Of a stretch of 64,000 nucleotides of DNA, positions 13,105-25,383 are shown in pieces (the stretch's first letter is position 1; each line of letters begins with the position of its first letter). The notes beneath the pieces were generated by a model. The model had not been told where the DNA came from. It was given only the letters and a program-made list of their open reading frames with translations, and did not search any database. The DNA comes from Phyto melanocephala. Taxonomy: Eukaryota > Arthropoda > Insecta > Diptera > Rhinophoridae. Where the stretch lies: contig OW799233.1 of NCBI GenBank assembly GCA_941918925.1, positions 84,822,055-84,886,054 of the forward strand, in the 5' to 3' direction. A program made the position numbers and the translations under genes.

Positions 13105-14682
13105 TGTGTATAAAAATATAGGTTGTCATTGCTGGTATTAGGAGCATTAGGGCCTTAAAAAAATGGTTCATAAAATATCTTATTGGACCAAATAAATTTA
13201 AGTAAAAGGATGGTTTTCAATAGATTTTCTTATTTGATTTCATACAGTAGCACTACTTAAAATGCCAAAGTAGTATTCAGTTTACTCAGATTTACGGGAA
13301 AATTATTCAAATAGCTAAAACTTAAATACATTTTTAAGGTTACATTACATTTAAAGTTTAATTAGATGCGAAGTCGTTTTGATATATGTCTTGTGATATT
13401 TTATTTGTCAAAAAATTACCAACTTCCCTTAACTTATTTTATGCGGATTTTTTTACACAAAATCTGACTAAAGACCTTTTTTTGGCTTAATTTAATAATA
13501 TTTGCAACTCAGTAATTTGACCGCTACGCTTGTACATAAAGTGATGTCAGTTTTTTAATTCATCACAAACATAAATACTTAAATCAGCTTCGGAATTTTG
13601 GTTTAATATTTAAATAAAACGACTTCTCAAAATTGTAAATTTAAGCTTGTTTTTTTAAATCGAAGAAAAATTTGTTCGATAATTTAGACAAGTACTTTTT
13701 AAAAACCATAGTTAATAAGTTCGCTGTGAGAGTATATTTTCACTGAGTAACGTAAATTGTTTTTTTTATTGTGTTTAATATATACGAAAAAATGTGATAT
13801 GATTTACCAGTGCTAAACTACTAATGTGTTTGCTTATAACATAAACTTTCTTACAAACTGATCGTGGAATCGCCTAAATGTTACTTTATAGGTTAATTTA
13901 CAAGGTCTCCTAAGTATCATAATGTTATAAGTTTTAAAAATTTAAAAATGGTCTAAATATTTTATTAAAAACAATACAAAACTTTTCAATCACTTTAATT
14001 TTTTGGGATATTATGACTTTATGAAAATACGACACGTAGGATACCCATGTGAATGAACTCAGTATCAATATCTATAGTTAAAAATGGTAAAAATTTAACG
14101 AATATTGCCTAGAAAACCTAATGTTAAGATGCTCTGAGAAATCTAAACAATAAAACTGTATGAAAAAGTTTAAATTTTCTTACTCATTTGAAGCAATAAG
14201 AGAACATGATGCCATAAGAAAGGAACAAAAAACATTAGAACTACTCGTTCAGTATTTGTTGAACTGGGTTATTTCTAAAAATATTTATATTTCTAAAACT
14301 AACTGTTGTAAAAAATCAACGACTTAATAATTTTACTTCAGATTTTTTTCCAAATAAACTCCAAAAATATATCAAGTTTAAGCTTTATATAATGCAAGTA
14401 ATACCATGTACAGAAATGCATTCAGTCAGCATAAACATCGCTCATACCAATCGTCTGGTATTCGTTGCAATTGAGACTGTTAGTTTTGTACAAGACATGC
14501 AATGCATGATTCATTAACGACGTTTTTTGAATCATTGCATTCATAGCTTTGCTTATTTGGTATATATTGTAAATAAAAGGCTCTCTTTCTGTGATGGTTT
14601 TCAGAGGAATATAATAGACCAACCAAGCCGTTCTCAGATCCACACATAAGTTCTACTATACAAAATTTCGAAAACTTTTTAT
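13105..14682. other. AT-rich spacer with no recognised gene
   Basis: No supported coding, RNA or repeat structure. A 73-codon minus-strand ORF at 14422-14643 has no recognisable domain and is most likely chance. Confidence 0.5.
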
Positions 14683-15557
14683 TTTTATACCCTTCACACA
14701 GTGAAAAAGGGTATATATAGGTTTGTCATTCCGTGTGAAATTTCTACAATTTTCATTTCCGACCCCATAAAGTATATATTTTCTGAAAGCTTATGAATAG
14801 GGAAGTCGATTAAGCTCTGTCAGTCTGTCCGTCTGACCGTCTGTCCGTGTGTATGTTGAAATCAACTTTTTGAAGCCCCCCGACATCACTCGGACCCGGG
14901 TGAGGTATTAAAATATCAGAAATATTCGGGAGTAGAACGGTATTGAAAATCAGAAACATCGGTACATAAACAACTGAGATATGAGCAAAAACCCACGACC
15001 ACCTCGATTTTTTATTCACAAAAACAACATTACAACAACAACATACATACATACAAACGTGTATACTGGTTAGAGAAAACGTGGCATCGAATCCCAGCTG
15101 AGCCAAAAAAAAAATTTTTTTATATTTAAAAAATTTTTTTTTTAATTTTTTTTTTTAATTTTTTTTTTATTTTTTTTTTATTTTTTATTTAATATATTAT
15201 TTATATTTTTATTATTTTTTTTTTAATTTTTTTTTTTTATTTTTTTTTGTTTTATATTAATTTTATATATTTTAATTACTTTTTTAAAATTTTTTTTTTT
15301 AAATTTTTTTTTTAATTTTTTTTTAAATTTTTTTTTAAAATTTTTTTTTTTAAATTTTTTTTTTATTTTTTTTTTTTAACATACATACGTAAATTTATAA
15401 TTTTACAATGGGATGTTTTTTATATATGTATATTTTTTATATGTATGTACGTATTTCATATGAGATGAATGGTGATACAAACTACTGTTATTGCATGACT
15501 ACACGTTGTGAAGGGTATATAAGATTCGGCACGGCCGAATATAGCGCTCTTACTTGT
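14683..15557 (-). mobile_element. Family B Helentron/HINE-like element, copy B1
   Basis: The plus strand starts TTATACCCTTCACACAGTGA and ends with hairpin ATTCGGC-acg-GCCGAAT followed by atagcgctcttacttg. Read as B2 (50235-51073) is oriented, this copy is on the minus strand. In plus-strand order it holds the block with alternating gtctgtccgtctgaccg, a tRNA-like B-box stretch (ggcatcgaatcccagctgag), an AT-only microsatellite and the hairpin end. Short sub-terminal inverted repeats, a central microsatellite, a stem-loop near one end and A/A (T/T) flanks match the described layout of DINE-1/HINE non-autonomous Helentrons. The class is inferred from structure only. Confidence 0.65.
15106..15380. 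repeat. AT-only simple repeat inside family B copy B1
   Basis: About 275 bp built almost only of A and T (runs of T broken by AA/TA). It occupies the same position in B2 (about 50400-50640, on the other strand), so it is part of the family structure. Confidence 0.85.
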
Positions 15558-15559
15558 TT

Positions 15560-16520
15560 TAATTAAGTTTCACTTTTTTAATACAAAATTATGTGCTAAG
15601 TACAGTAAACATAAATTAAAAATGATTTTAAAGTTTTTTTTCTAATACAAAAATTCTTAGCCTTCTTTAAAATCCAATGTGCCAACAAACAAAGTATGTA
15701 TAAAAACACTTAGAAATTATTGAAGTTTGGCATGAGTATGCGAACGAACATCCTTTCGCTTGAAAACCACTCAAATGTTTTAAAAATATTTTACGACTTC
15801 CGCGATAAATGCATTTATTTTAGTTTTCTCTCTTTTTCCACTTTTCACGTTTACAAGTAGAGATATTTGTTTTGATAACCACAATATTTATAAAAACTTT
15901 AAGAAGCAGCTTCTTTTTAGAGTGGTTGGTAGCATGTATTTATGCATGAGGAAATGGATAGATTGAAAGATGTGAAATAATAGAACATATTTATGGTAAT
16001 AAATTCAAGTCATAAACTTTTTTTTTTTGCATTTTGTGCTTTTTACCAATTTTATACAATAATATAGTTTTGTTTGTTAGTCCAAAAAGTTTTCTACTTG
16101 TAAAATAATTTTCATTTTGATAGAAAAATTTGAAAATTTAAAATAGGAGTGTTTAAAAACATTTTTTTCGGTTTATATATGTAAGTTCAATCCATTAGTC
16201 CGGGCAAATATGTTCAAATTTTTTGAAACGGAGTATTGGAAATGTAAAATATTTAATATAAATATATTATTATATTATATACATATGTATATATGTATAT
16301 TGTTTTTTTTTTTTTTGAGTAGCATTGATAATTTAATATATATTTACTATATCATATCTATTGACCGGTTAAAAAACGAATTCGTTAAATAATATTACTT
16401 TTTCGCTTATCTAGAGCGTTTAAAAAAAGCGCTGACCGACCTACAAAAATGCGAAGCGCAGCCAAACATAAACTTTTATAATAAAAAAGTATTAAAACAC
16501 AAAGTCGTACACAGTACAAA
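15560..16520. other. AT-rich spacer with no recognised gene
   Basis: Nothing supported beyond short AT microsatellites near 16260-16310. Confidence 0.5.
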
Positions 16521-16525
16521 AAAAA

Positions 16526-19134
16526 AACAAGTAAGAGCACTATATTCGGCTGTGCCGAATCTTTTATACCCACCACCAATTTTGTGTACATTTAAAGCAC
16601 AATATTTATTATTTTGTTAATCGTTATAGAATAATCTCTTTATAATAAAATATGTGTCACTTTATTTGTAGAGGGTGGTCAAATTTTAAGGGCCCATGTT
16701 TAAGGTAAGCCACATCTAAACTTCAACTTTTTTCTTGTATTTCATTTGACATTTCTTAATCTCAGACTAACTCAATTTGAACCGTGGAAAGATACGCAAT
16801 CGAGCAACGCTTTTAAATATTAAAGATTTTTATAAAAATGGGCGTTCAAATCAAAATGCACTTTGTGCACTTCGTGATTCTTTTGATCAACATAATCGTT
16901 CGAATTCGTCCACAATCGTGAGAATTGTAAAAAATATTTAAATGTCTGCAAAGCAGGTCTGTATGAAATGTGAAAACATATGTGAATGCCATCTTAGTTC
17001 GTTGAATGGGAAACATTGCTGTTTTTCACGATAACGTGGCAAAAGAGCAAGCAACCTCGACTCATCATCGTGCCCAACAATCGAGCATCAATAGTGTCAT
17101 TGAAAATTTGGACTATCGGATCGTGGCGTGCCGCCTAGGTTGGGGGGCCATTTGGCCGATATTTTGTTCCATACATAATTGAAGCATACAAATATTATCA
17201 TTATAAACTTAAATGATAATAATTTCATAATAATTTTATTCAAAATCAACATAGTCCCTTAGAATTAAACCACCCATTATAACTTCGGTATGCTAGTAAA
17301 ATGTTTTCGTAAATTTAGTCTTTCAATGAAAGTGGCCGTTAAAATACGCGTGTCAATAAAGTTTCTGCTAATAAACATAACTTAGATATTTTAATATAGT
17401 CCTTTAGTATTCCAAAATCTTTATTCATAGAGAATTTACATGAATTTAAGAGGAAGAAAGTGAATTTAAGTTTAAATTTTAAGGGCCACAGGGTGATATA
17501 AAATATACATTCTCTGCATTTTTCTAAAACGGGAAATTTATTAGTAAGATTTTGATTTTTAAACTTCTATAACATTTTGCTTTTAAATTTTCAAATTTTC
17601 ATAAATTCCCATTTTTAATAAAGCATAACTTAAGGAGAACATAAGCATAAGTTGTAAGCATGCCATCTAGTAGTTGCTAGTAGAGTCATCTATCTTATCA
17701 TCTTTATCTTATATTTAGCTACATTACAATAAATGGTGCAGTGTAAGATGAATAAATGCTAATATATATGACTAATATATTTTTATAAAAATTTAAAGAA
17801 AAAAGTGTGCGCGGCACACCTATTTTCCGTTATAACGAAGACTTTGACCAAAAAGCCATGTTTGCAAAATTTTAGAATCGTACATATAGTTTTGTCAGTT
17901 TTATTACGTTTTAAATTTGAAATATACACTGTGCGGTATACATTTTCGTACATTTTTATCTATAACTCTTTTCCTAATTCATAGATTTAAGCGATTTTCA
18001 GAGAAAAATATTCTTTTGACTCGATAAATATATATTCTAAGTTTCATGACTACGTTTATGCGTCTGGACACAATTGAGAAGTGAAAGTGGGCGTTATAGT
18101 AGGCGTGTCAAAGTTGTTTTTGCTAATGAGTACAACTTAGGTGTTTCAATATAGAGTCCTTTATTATTCCAAAATCTTTATTAATAGAGAAATTATATGA
18201 ATTTAAGGTAAAACGTTATATGGGAGGTGGGCGTAAAAGTGGGCGTAGCACCTTAATTTTTTGGCATAGTAAGGAAATTGCCTAGGGGGTAGCAAAATTT
18301 ATCATCATACCTCTAATTTTAGTGGTTTTATGAGATTTAAATTTCATTAACGGTAGATAACGTGAAAAGTGGGCGTTATAAGGCGTGTCAAAGTTATTTT
18401 TGCGAATGAGTACAACTGAGGTGTTTCAATATAGGCCTTTATTATTCCAAAATCTTTATTAGTAGAGAAATTATATGAATTTTAGTTAAAACGTTATATG
18501 GGAGGTGGGCGTAAAAGTGGGCGTGGCACATTGATTTGCCGTTACAAGAAAGCGTGTCACCAAAAAGCAAAGTGTGCAAAATTTCAGAGTCGTACATCCA
18601 ATTTTGTTGCTTTTATGACGTTTTTGTTTTTAAATATACCGAAAAATACACTGTGCGGTATAAATTTTCGTACATTTTGATCGATAACTCCTTTCCTAAT
18701 GCATAGATTTAGACAATTTTCGGGGGAAAATTTTGTCTTTACCCAGGAAATATATATTCGAAGTTTCATGAGTCTACGTTAAGGCGTTTGGACACAATTC
18801 CATTTTATTCGATGTTCGAAGGACACGGTTTTTTCGACCTACTCTTGCTTTTCGAGCTATAACTCTCTTCCTAATATTCCGCTTTAGCCTATTTTCAATA
18901 CCAAACAAACCTTGTCTATAAGAAAGATTCTGGCTTTTTCGGTGCGACCTCTATCGTGCTTTCAACAGACGGACAGACGAACAGACGGACGGACATAGCT
19001 AGATCGTCATAAAATCAAACCCCGATTCAGAATATATATACTTTATGGGGTCTAAAATGGATATTTCGATGTGTTACAAACGGAATGACAAAATGAATAT
19101 ACCCCCACCATTTTTTTGGTGGCGGGTATAAAAA
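16526..19134 (+). repeat. Family A repeat, copy A3 (near full length, 2.6 kb)
   Basis: Left end caagtaagagcactatattc with hairpin ATTCGGC-tgt-GCCGAAT, then CTTTTATACCCACCACC. Right end GGTGGCGGGTATAAAA. The two termini are sub-terminal inverted repeats of each other. In order it holds a deleted mariner (16671-17277), a segment with aagggccacagggtg that also occurs inverted near 24.1 kb, several diverged direct repeats of a gggcgttatagtaggcgtgtca block (for example 18085, 18370), and the cagacggacagacg tract near 18970. No coding capacity. Nearly identical to A7. Confidence 0.8.
16671..17277 (+). mobile_element. Internally deleted mariner-like remnant (M2) inside A3
   Basis: Flanked by TA on the left (16669-16670) and right (17278-17279). 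The ends gagggtggtcaaattttaag and ttaaaccaccca are inverted. Translated fragments match only the N-terminal and C-terminal ends of a mariner transposase. Same deleted form as M6 in A7. Confidence 0.65.
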
Positions 19135-20425
19135 CTTGTATTAAAATCTCTAAGAGGATTTTAAACTTAATAATTCATTAACAGTTGTACTAGAAAATAA
19201 CAAGGAAGGAAAACAAACCAAACTTTGCCATTTTCACAGCATTCGTTATGTTAGTCTCTTCGATTTTTTTTTTGTTTCAAAATATTTTTTTTTGGGGTAT
19301 TTCTATATGCCTTGAATTGGGTTGGTGAAACTATAAACGACAAGTGATTTGTGGCCCTTAATTCTCTTTTTGTAAAACAAGATTCTGTTAACGTTTTTCA
19401 CTATTTTGCTGTGGAAAAGAACTTCTACAAATATTTTGTTTGTTTGTTGTTGCTCTTGCCAAATAATATAATCGCATGCGAATTTCGGTACAAGGACATA
19501 GTAAATATTTCATGTCCTGACTGCAGGCATGGTTAAGATGTGTGTTTTTTTCACACTTATTTATATTCTGAATTGAGTTTGATAAATTGTTTAAGTAATT
19601 AATTTAAATTTTGATAAAGACCGCAATAAATGCATATTTTAAATTTTATATTAATTTATCTCTTTGAATGTTTACATTTATTATGCCCATTTATATTGAT
19701 ATTTTATGGCATAAAAGTATGAACTGCAATTCCAAATTATTTATTGGAATTGTTATTTTGAAGTACATACATCAGACTTTGTTTGTTTTTACGCATAATA
19801 AATTCAACAAATTTGCTGATACAGTTGCTAATTTAAAGTTCGCTTTGATAAGAGAAAAATATCTTTATTTATATTTTTATAATCACCATTATTCAATTAA
19901 TTTTTATCACAATGATATAGTATACGCTTTTCAATCATTTTGTGATATTTTAAATAGCACAATGCCAGAAAGGTTGAATATAAATGCTTTGCTATATGTA
20001 TGTGTGTAGTAAAAGTTCATCTTTAAATGCAAGAGTTTTATTTTTACAGATTTGGAATGCAATTAGATTATTATATATTTGTGGAATAAAGGAATAACTG
20101 ATCAAGCCGACGAAAGCTAAATTGAGATAAGCACACCATTGCAATCTCACAATCCCTCGGCTGATTTTTTAATGTTTTGAATAAGTTATAGCGTTAAAAA
20201 TTATTGCCTGTATATTTTCAAGGAATTATATCATTTGGAATAATAACTTATTTGAACTTATAAGTCTTACAGTGCGGAATTCAAATAATAGTTTTTATTT
20301 TAAAGGGAATCACTTTGTAAAAGTTAATTCAAAAATTTTAAATTGTTTTCTTTTAAACCATTTAAGCATACAATAGCAGTGTTTACTTATTGGCATAGGT
20401 GCTTATTAAACAATAAGCTTCATAA
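19135..20425. other. AT-rich spacer with no recognised gene
   Basis: A 113-codon plus-strand ORF at 19668-20009 begins MFTFIMPIYIDILWHKSMN. It is the longest here, but it has AT-driven composition (Tyr, Asn, Phe, Ile) and no motif I recognise. I treat it as chance, with low certainty. Confidence 0.45.
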
Positions 20426-20930
20426 TCTATATATATATAAATGAAACTTGTTTATGGGTAGTAAAAAGTGGGAGGGGCTACGCCCATAAAAAAAAAATTA
20501 TAATTTTGAGGTAATTGCACTGGACAGATTTTTCTGAAACTTTGCACACATATTGAGCTGTCATGGCTATACAGTGGGCAGGGTAATGCCCATTGCAAAA
20601 AGGGTTTAATTTTTAGCTTCTTGCACTTAACCGATTTTTCTGAAACTTCGCACACATATTGAGCTGTCATGACTATATAATTTCGTAATAAGAAAAGTGG
20701 GCAGTGCCACCCCCATTAAAAATAAGTTATTATTTTCAGCAATTTTCAATATACCAAAAATACCAAAAAATTTGTTAATTTTTACAGCAAATGGAAAAAC
20801 CAAAAATATTGTGAACCCACTTGCATCACAATAAAAATCAATAAAATGTTATTTTTAATATATTCAATTAAAATTCAGAATGCATTTTTATTCATGAAGG
20901 GGCGTAGCAACGCGCGCCGGGCTTGGCTAG
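20426..20930 (+). mobile_element. Non-autonomous Helitron, copy C1 (505 bp)
   Basis: Begins TCTATATATATATAAATGAA directly after A and ends gcgccgggcttggCTAG directly before T. These are the canonical Helitron 5'-TC and 3'-CTAG ends with an A^T insertion site. The interior has about three diverged copies of the ~121-bp unit (gatttttctgaaactttgcacacatattgagctgtcatg) that is better preserved at 59.0-60.6 kb. It has no Rep/helicase coding sequence, so it would need enzymes from elsewhere. Confidence 0.8.
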
Positions 20931-22190
20931 TTATAGTACATATTAAGAATACTATAAATAAAATAAATAAATAAAAAATGAAAATGGTTTAAAACCGTGC
21001 AAACTTCGTACGTTCTTGTACTCTGAAATAGTTACTCTGTTTAAACTGCTTCAGATGCTCATATAATACATTTGCTTTCTATTTTCGAAAGCAACTTTAA
21101 AAGGTTAGTTTTTTGTTTTAATGTCATTGTTAGATTAAAATTGCATCAATTAAATTGAGTTCTCGTATCAAAGTTCATAAGATCATATTAGTTTCTTTTC
21201 TGTCACTTTTTTATAAAATCGATTTTTTTCACAGAATATGATTCCTGTTGTCAATCAATTAAAGACAAAATTAAAGGCATCCTAAATAAACTAGTAATTT
21301 GTAAAACTAATATCTTATTTATTTCTGTGTTTTCTCTAGATATGAACATGTTACTGTAGAAAAAGGATATTCTTCACAAAAACGAAAGCGAGAAAAATTG
21401 AATGCAAGTCAAAGATCTGTAACATGTGCCTAGTTGATTACATTTCTCTTTCATTTTAATGCATATCCTATATAGGATGTAAGCGAATCACAATTAACTG
21501 AGTGTGATTCTACTAACTAGTTCAGATCAGATTCTAGTTCATTAGCTGATGTTTCGTATCAATGACATCTGATCTTGGCCAATACCTTTTTTATAGTCGA
21601 TTTTTCTTTCATATTAATATTTTTCGCCTTTAATGATATGCTCAAATTAAGTATCTTTATAAATTTTGATGCTATTAAGAAGTTGACTCTTGTAATAAAG
21701 GCTTCTGGACCGAGAGTTTGTCCATTAAAATAATGATAGTCCACAATCGTTAAAAAAAATCAGTTATGGCTAACGAATTTTTCAATTTCGTTAAATGAAA
21801 TTGTATTTTAACATAAAACACAACCCATATTGCGATGATGATGCAATGAATTCATCTTGACTCCTTACTATAACTAATAATAAATATTGTAGTTGCTTGT
21901 ACAAATTAAACTTTTCTAAAAACCTAATTATACGTGAAATAACTTAATTTTTAATTGTTTTTGCTTAAATGCTATTAAAAGCGACTAAACGATGTTGAAT
22001 TATATGAGAGAAAACTTCATTTATTTAACCAAAAAAACAAGTTTTTAGTTTCAATCAGAATCGAAAGAGATGCACGATCTGATGTCTTTGAATTCCATTT
22101 AGAGAATTCGACATGGCTCTGGTTATGCTTATCGTTTAAACATCACTTTAAATTCTAAGATAATTGTCTAAAAAATGCTAAGCAAAATAA
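20931..22190. other. AT-rich spacer with no recognised gene
   Basis: No supported feature between the Helitron and family A copy A4. Confidence 0.5.
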
Positions 22191-22298
22191 ACAAGTAAGA
22201 GCACTATATTCGGCTGTGCCGAATCTTTTATACCCACCACCAATTTTGTGTACATTTAAAGCACAATAATTATTATTTTGTTAATGGCTTTCTTTGTA

Positions 22299-22781
22299 GA
22301 GGGTGGTTAAATTTTAAACTTAAAACAGAAGCCGAATTACGGCACTCGAACGCGATCGAAATTTGAAAACTCTTATTAGAATCTATATACCTAAAGCATA
22401 CTCGATCGTTCGAGTAAAATTTCGATCGATATCGAATGCCGTAATTCGGCCCCAGGTCTGTATAAAATGTTAGAACATCTATGAATGCCTTCTAAATTCG
22501 TTAAATGAGAAGCATTGCTGTTTATCGCGATAGTGTGGCAAAAAAACAGTCAACTTCGACTCATCATCGTGCCAAACAATTGAGCATCAGCAATGTTATT
22601 TAAAATTTGGACTATCGGATCGAGGTGTGCCGTTGAGGTCGCGGGGCCATTTGGCCGATATTTTGTTCCATACATAATTGAACCATACAAATATTATCAT
22701 TAAAAAAGAAATGATAATAATTTCCTAAATAATTTGTGTTTTATTCAAAATCAACATCGGCCCTTAAAATTTAACCACCCT
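22299..22781 (+). mobile_element. Mariner-like remnant (M3) inside A4
   Basis: TIRs gggtggttaaattttaa and ttaaaatttaaccaccc are inverted. The segment coding the transposase N-terminus is further deleted compared with M2 and is interrupted by a 124-bp MITE. The remaining right part is the shared tail with ggccgatattttgttcca. Confidence 0.6.
22329..22452. mobile_element. 124-bp MITE with CAG target duplication
   Basis: Inverted ends: aagccgaattacggcactcg at the left and tgccgtaattcggccc at the right. The inverted match extends through cgatcgaaattt / aaatttcgatcg. CAG flanks both sides (22326-22328 and 22453-22455), where the uninterrupted relatives read aaacaggtctgta. A related sequence (attacggcattcgaacgcgat) occurs near 42484. 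Confidence 0.8.
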
Positions 22782-23672
22782 TTATAACTTGGATATGCTG
22801 GTAAAATGTTTTCGTAAATTAAGTGTTTCAGTGAAAATGGGCGTTAAAGTAAGCGTGTCAATAAAATTTCTGCTAATAAATACAACTTAGATATTTCAAT
22901 ATAGTCCGTAATTCTTCCAAAATATTTATTCATTGAGATATTATATGAATTTGAAATAAAGCATTATATAGGATGTGGGCGTAACAGTGGGCGTGTCACC
23001 TAAATTTTCTGGCATAACAATAACATTGACTAGAAGGATTTCCGTAGCAAATTTTATCATCATACCTCTAATTTTGTCGGTTTTATAAATTTAAATTTCA
23101 TTAACAGTAAATAACGTGGAAAGTGAGCGTTATAGTAGGTGTGTCCAAGTTATTTATGCTAATAAATACAACTTAGATATTTCAATAAAGTCCTTTATTA
23201 TTCGATTTATAGAGAAATTATAAGAATTTAAGAGAAAACGTTGTATGGGAGGTTGGCGTGTCACATTTATTTTCCGTCAGAAGAAAGCCTTTGACCAAAA
23301 AGCAATTCCTGCAAAATTTCAGAATCGTAGATCTAAATTTGTCACTCTTATTAGGTTTAAAATTTTTAACATATTGGAAAATACACTGCGCGGTATAAAT
23401 TTTCGTACATTTTGATCTCTAACTCCCTTCCTAATGCATGCATTTAGGCAATTTTTCTTTCTTCCTTATACTCCGATTTAGCCAATTTTCTATTCCAAAC
23501 AAACCTTGTGTATAAGACATATTCTGGCAAAATTTGAGCCCACTAGCTTTTTCGATGGGACCTCTATCGTGCTTTTAACAGACGGACATACGGACGGACA
23601 TAGCTAGATCGTCGTCAAATAAAACCCCGATTAAGAATATACATACCATTTTTTTGGTGGCGGATATAAAAA

Positions 23673-24500
23673 CTCAAATACTTCAAAAAAACACATTACA
23701 AAAAAATTTGTTTAGCTCTTTTACTAAAATTTTGCAAAAAATATTTGACCTTGTGTCACAAAAATTGGTCTGCTGATCACGGTCGGATCGTAACGGGTAT
23801 AAAATGGGGTATAGGGATATAGAGGAGAGTTTTATCTACTAAATGGTGCTAATTTCTTTTTGTTATCTTATGTTTTCTAGAAGTTATGGTGTATTAAAAA
23901 AAGGAATTTAGGAAAATTTAGACCTAAAGATAAAAAAAAATTATTTCTAAACATTATAAACAATTTATTTTCATGTACAAATGGCTAACAAATTTTAAAA
24001 TTATACAAAACTTATTTCGTTTGAAAATCTTTTAAAAGTAAAATGTTATAGAACTTTAAAAATCAAAATCTTACTAATAAATTTCCCGTTTTAGCAAAAT
24101 GCTGAGCATGTCTATTTTGAATCACCCTGTGGCCCTTAAAATTTAACCACCCTTTACAAAAGAATAGATAGATAAAAAAAAATTTAGTTAAAATATGTAT
24201 TTTAAATATTCAAATACTTATTTTAAATCTACTGCTGCACATTTTTTTTTAATATTTTTAAATCTTAAACCTCATAAGACTGTGTGTACAACTATATATA
24301 AAGTTGGTCACAAATCATTACTCTAGTTAATTTTTGTCAACAAACTTCGGTCATTTTCGTTTTCACAAACCCCTATAAAATTCCTTTGTAGTTTGTGCAA
24401 AAAAATGTTACTAGAGTCATCTAGTGTTCTACGTGATGTTTAGCAAAGACAACATCCTCAGTGTTTGCAAAATGTAGTGGCGCCCTCAACAGATGTCGCC
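23673..24500. other. Spacer with an inverted fragment shared with A3/A7
   Basis: About 23870-24155 is the reverse complement of a segment in A7 (54073-54310) and partly in A3, ending caccctgtggcccttaaaat. It may be a small independent TIR element that landed both here and inside family A. No coding content. Confidence 0.5.
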
Positions 24501-25175
24501 ATCTGCAATGAATAAATGCTAATGAATATGACTAATATATTTTTATAAAAATTTAAAAAAAAAGTGGGCGTGGCACATTTATTTTCCGTTATAACGAAGA
24601 CTTTGACCAAAAAACCATGTTTGCAAAATTTCAGAACCGTACATATAGTTTTGTCAGTTTTATTACGTTTTAAACTTCAAATATACACTGATCGGTATAA
24701 ATTTTCGTACATTTTGACCTATAACTCCTTTTCTAATGCATAGATTTAAGCAATTTTTGGGGAGAAATATTCTTTTGACTCGAGAAATATATATTCGAAG
24801 TTTCATGACTCTACGTTTATGCGTTTGGACACAATTCCTTTTTTTTCGATGTTTGAAGGACACGGTTTTCTCGACCTATTCTTGCTTTACGAGCTATAAC
24901 TCTCTTTCTAATATTCCGATTTAGCCCATTTTCAATACCAAACAAACCTTGTCTATTAGAAAGATTCTGACAAAATTTGAGCCCTTTAGCTTTTTTGGTG
25001 CGACCTCTATCGTGCTTTAAACAGACGGACAGACGGACGGACATAGCTAGATCGTCATCAAATCAAACCCCGATTCAGAATATATATGGGGTCTAAAATG
25101 GATATTTCGATGTGTTACAAACGGAATGACAAAATGAATATACCCCCACCATTTTTTTGGTGGCGGGTATAAAAA
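24501..25175 (+). repeat. Family A repeat, copy A5 (right-end fragment)
   Basis: Starts at the gaataaatgctaat block and continues through gggcgtggcacatttatttt and the acagacggacagacggacgg tract to the right terminus GGTGGCGGGTATAAAA. The left half is absent. Confidence 0.7.
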
Positions 25176-25383
25176 TAAACTAAGAGAACTACTTTTGTTG
25201 CTTAGTTTTGAGTATTACACAAAACTTAAAATTTTTATTAACGTTTTCAAAAACCAACGTCTTGTAGCAATGATATTCGCAACGTGTTGATAAATTTACA
25301 TAAAGTTATTTTTAGATAAGCTTACTAAAGCGAACGAGCTGTGCTAGAATTAGAGCTGGCCATAGAAACTTATTAATGACTAC

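Larger units (their letters stand above)
22191..23672 (+). repeat. Family A repeat, copy A4 (about 1.5 kb)
   Basis: Left terminus acaagtaagagcactatatt with the perfect ATTCGGC-tgt-GCCGAAT hairpin and tttatacccaccacc. The right end is tttttttggtggcggatataaaa. It contains a mariner remnant with its 5' part deleted (22299-22781) and a 124-bp MITE at 22329-22452. It is shorter than A3/A7 because part of the middle and the end region is missing. Confidence 0.78.

Noticed and set aside
14810..15106. 98-codon minus ORF ending with TDRRSDGQTDRA
   Set aside because: Comes from the gtctgtccgtctg tract of family B. The same tract gives similar ORFs in every copy.
18498..18769. ORFs MGGGRKSGRGTLICRYKKAC... 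recurring at 55209
   Set aside because: They recur because family A DNA is duplicated. Both strands are open over the same bases and there is no domain.
19668..20009. 113-codon ORF in a non-repeat stretch
   Set aside because: Composition is what AT-rich DNA gives by chance (Phe, Ile, Asn, Tyr). No motif, no splice context, no partner.
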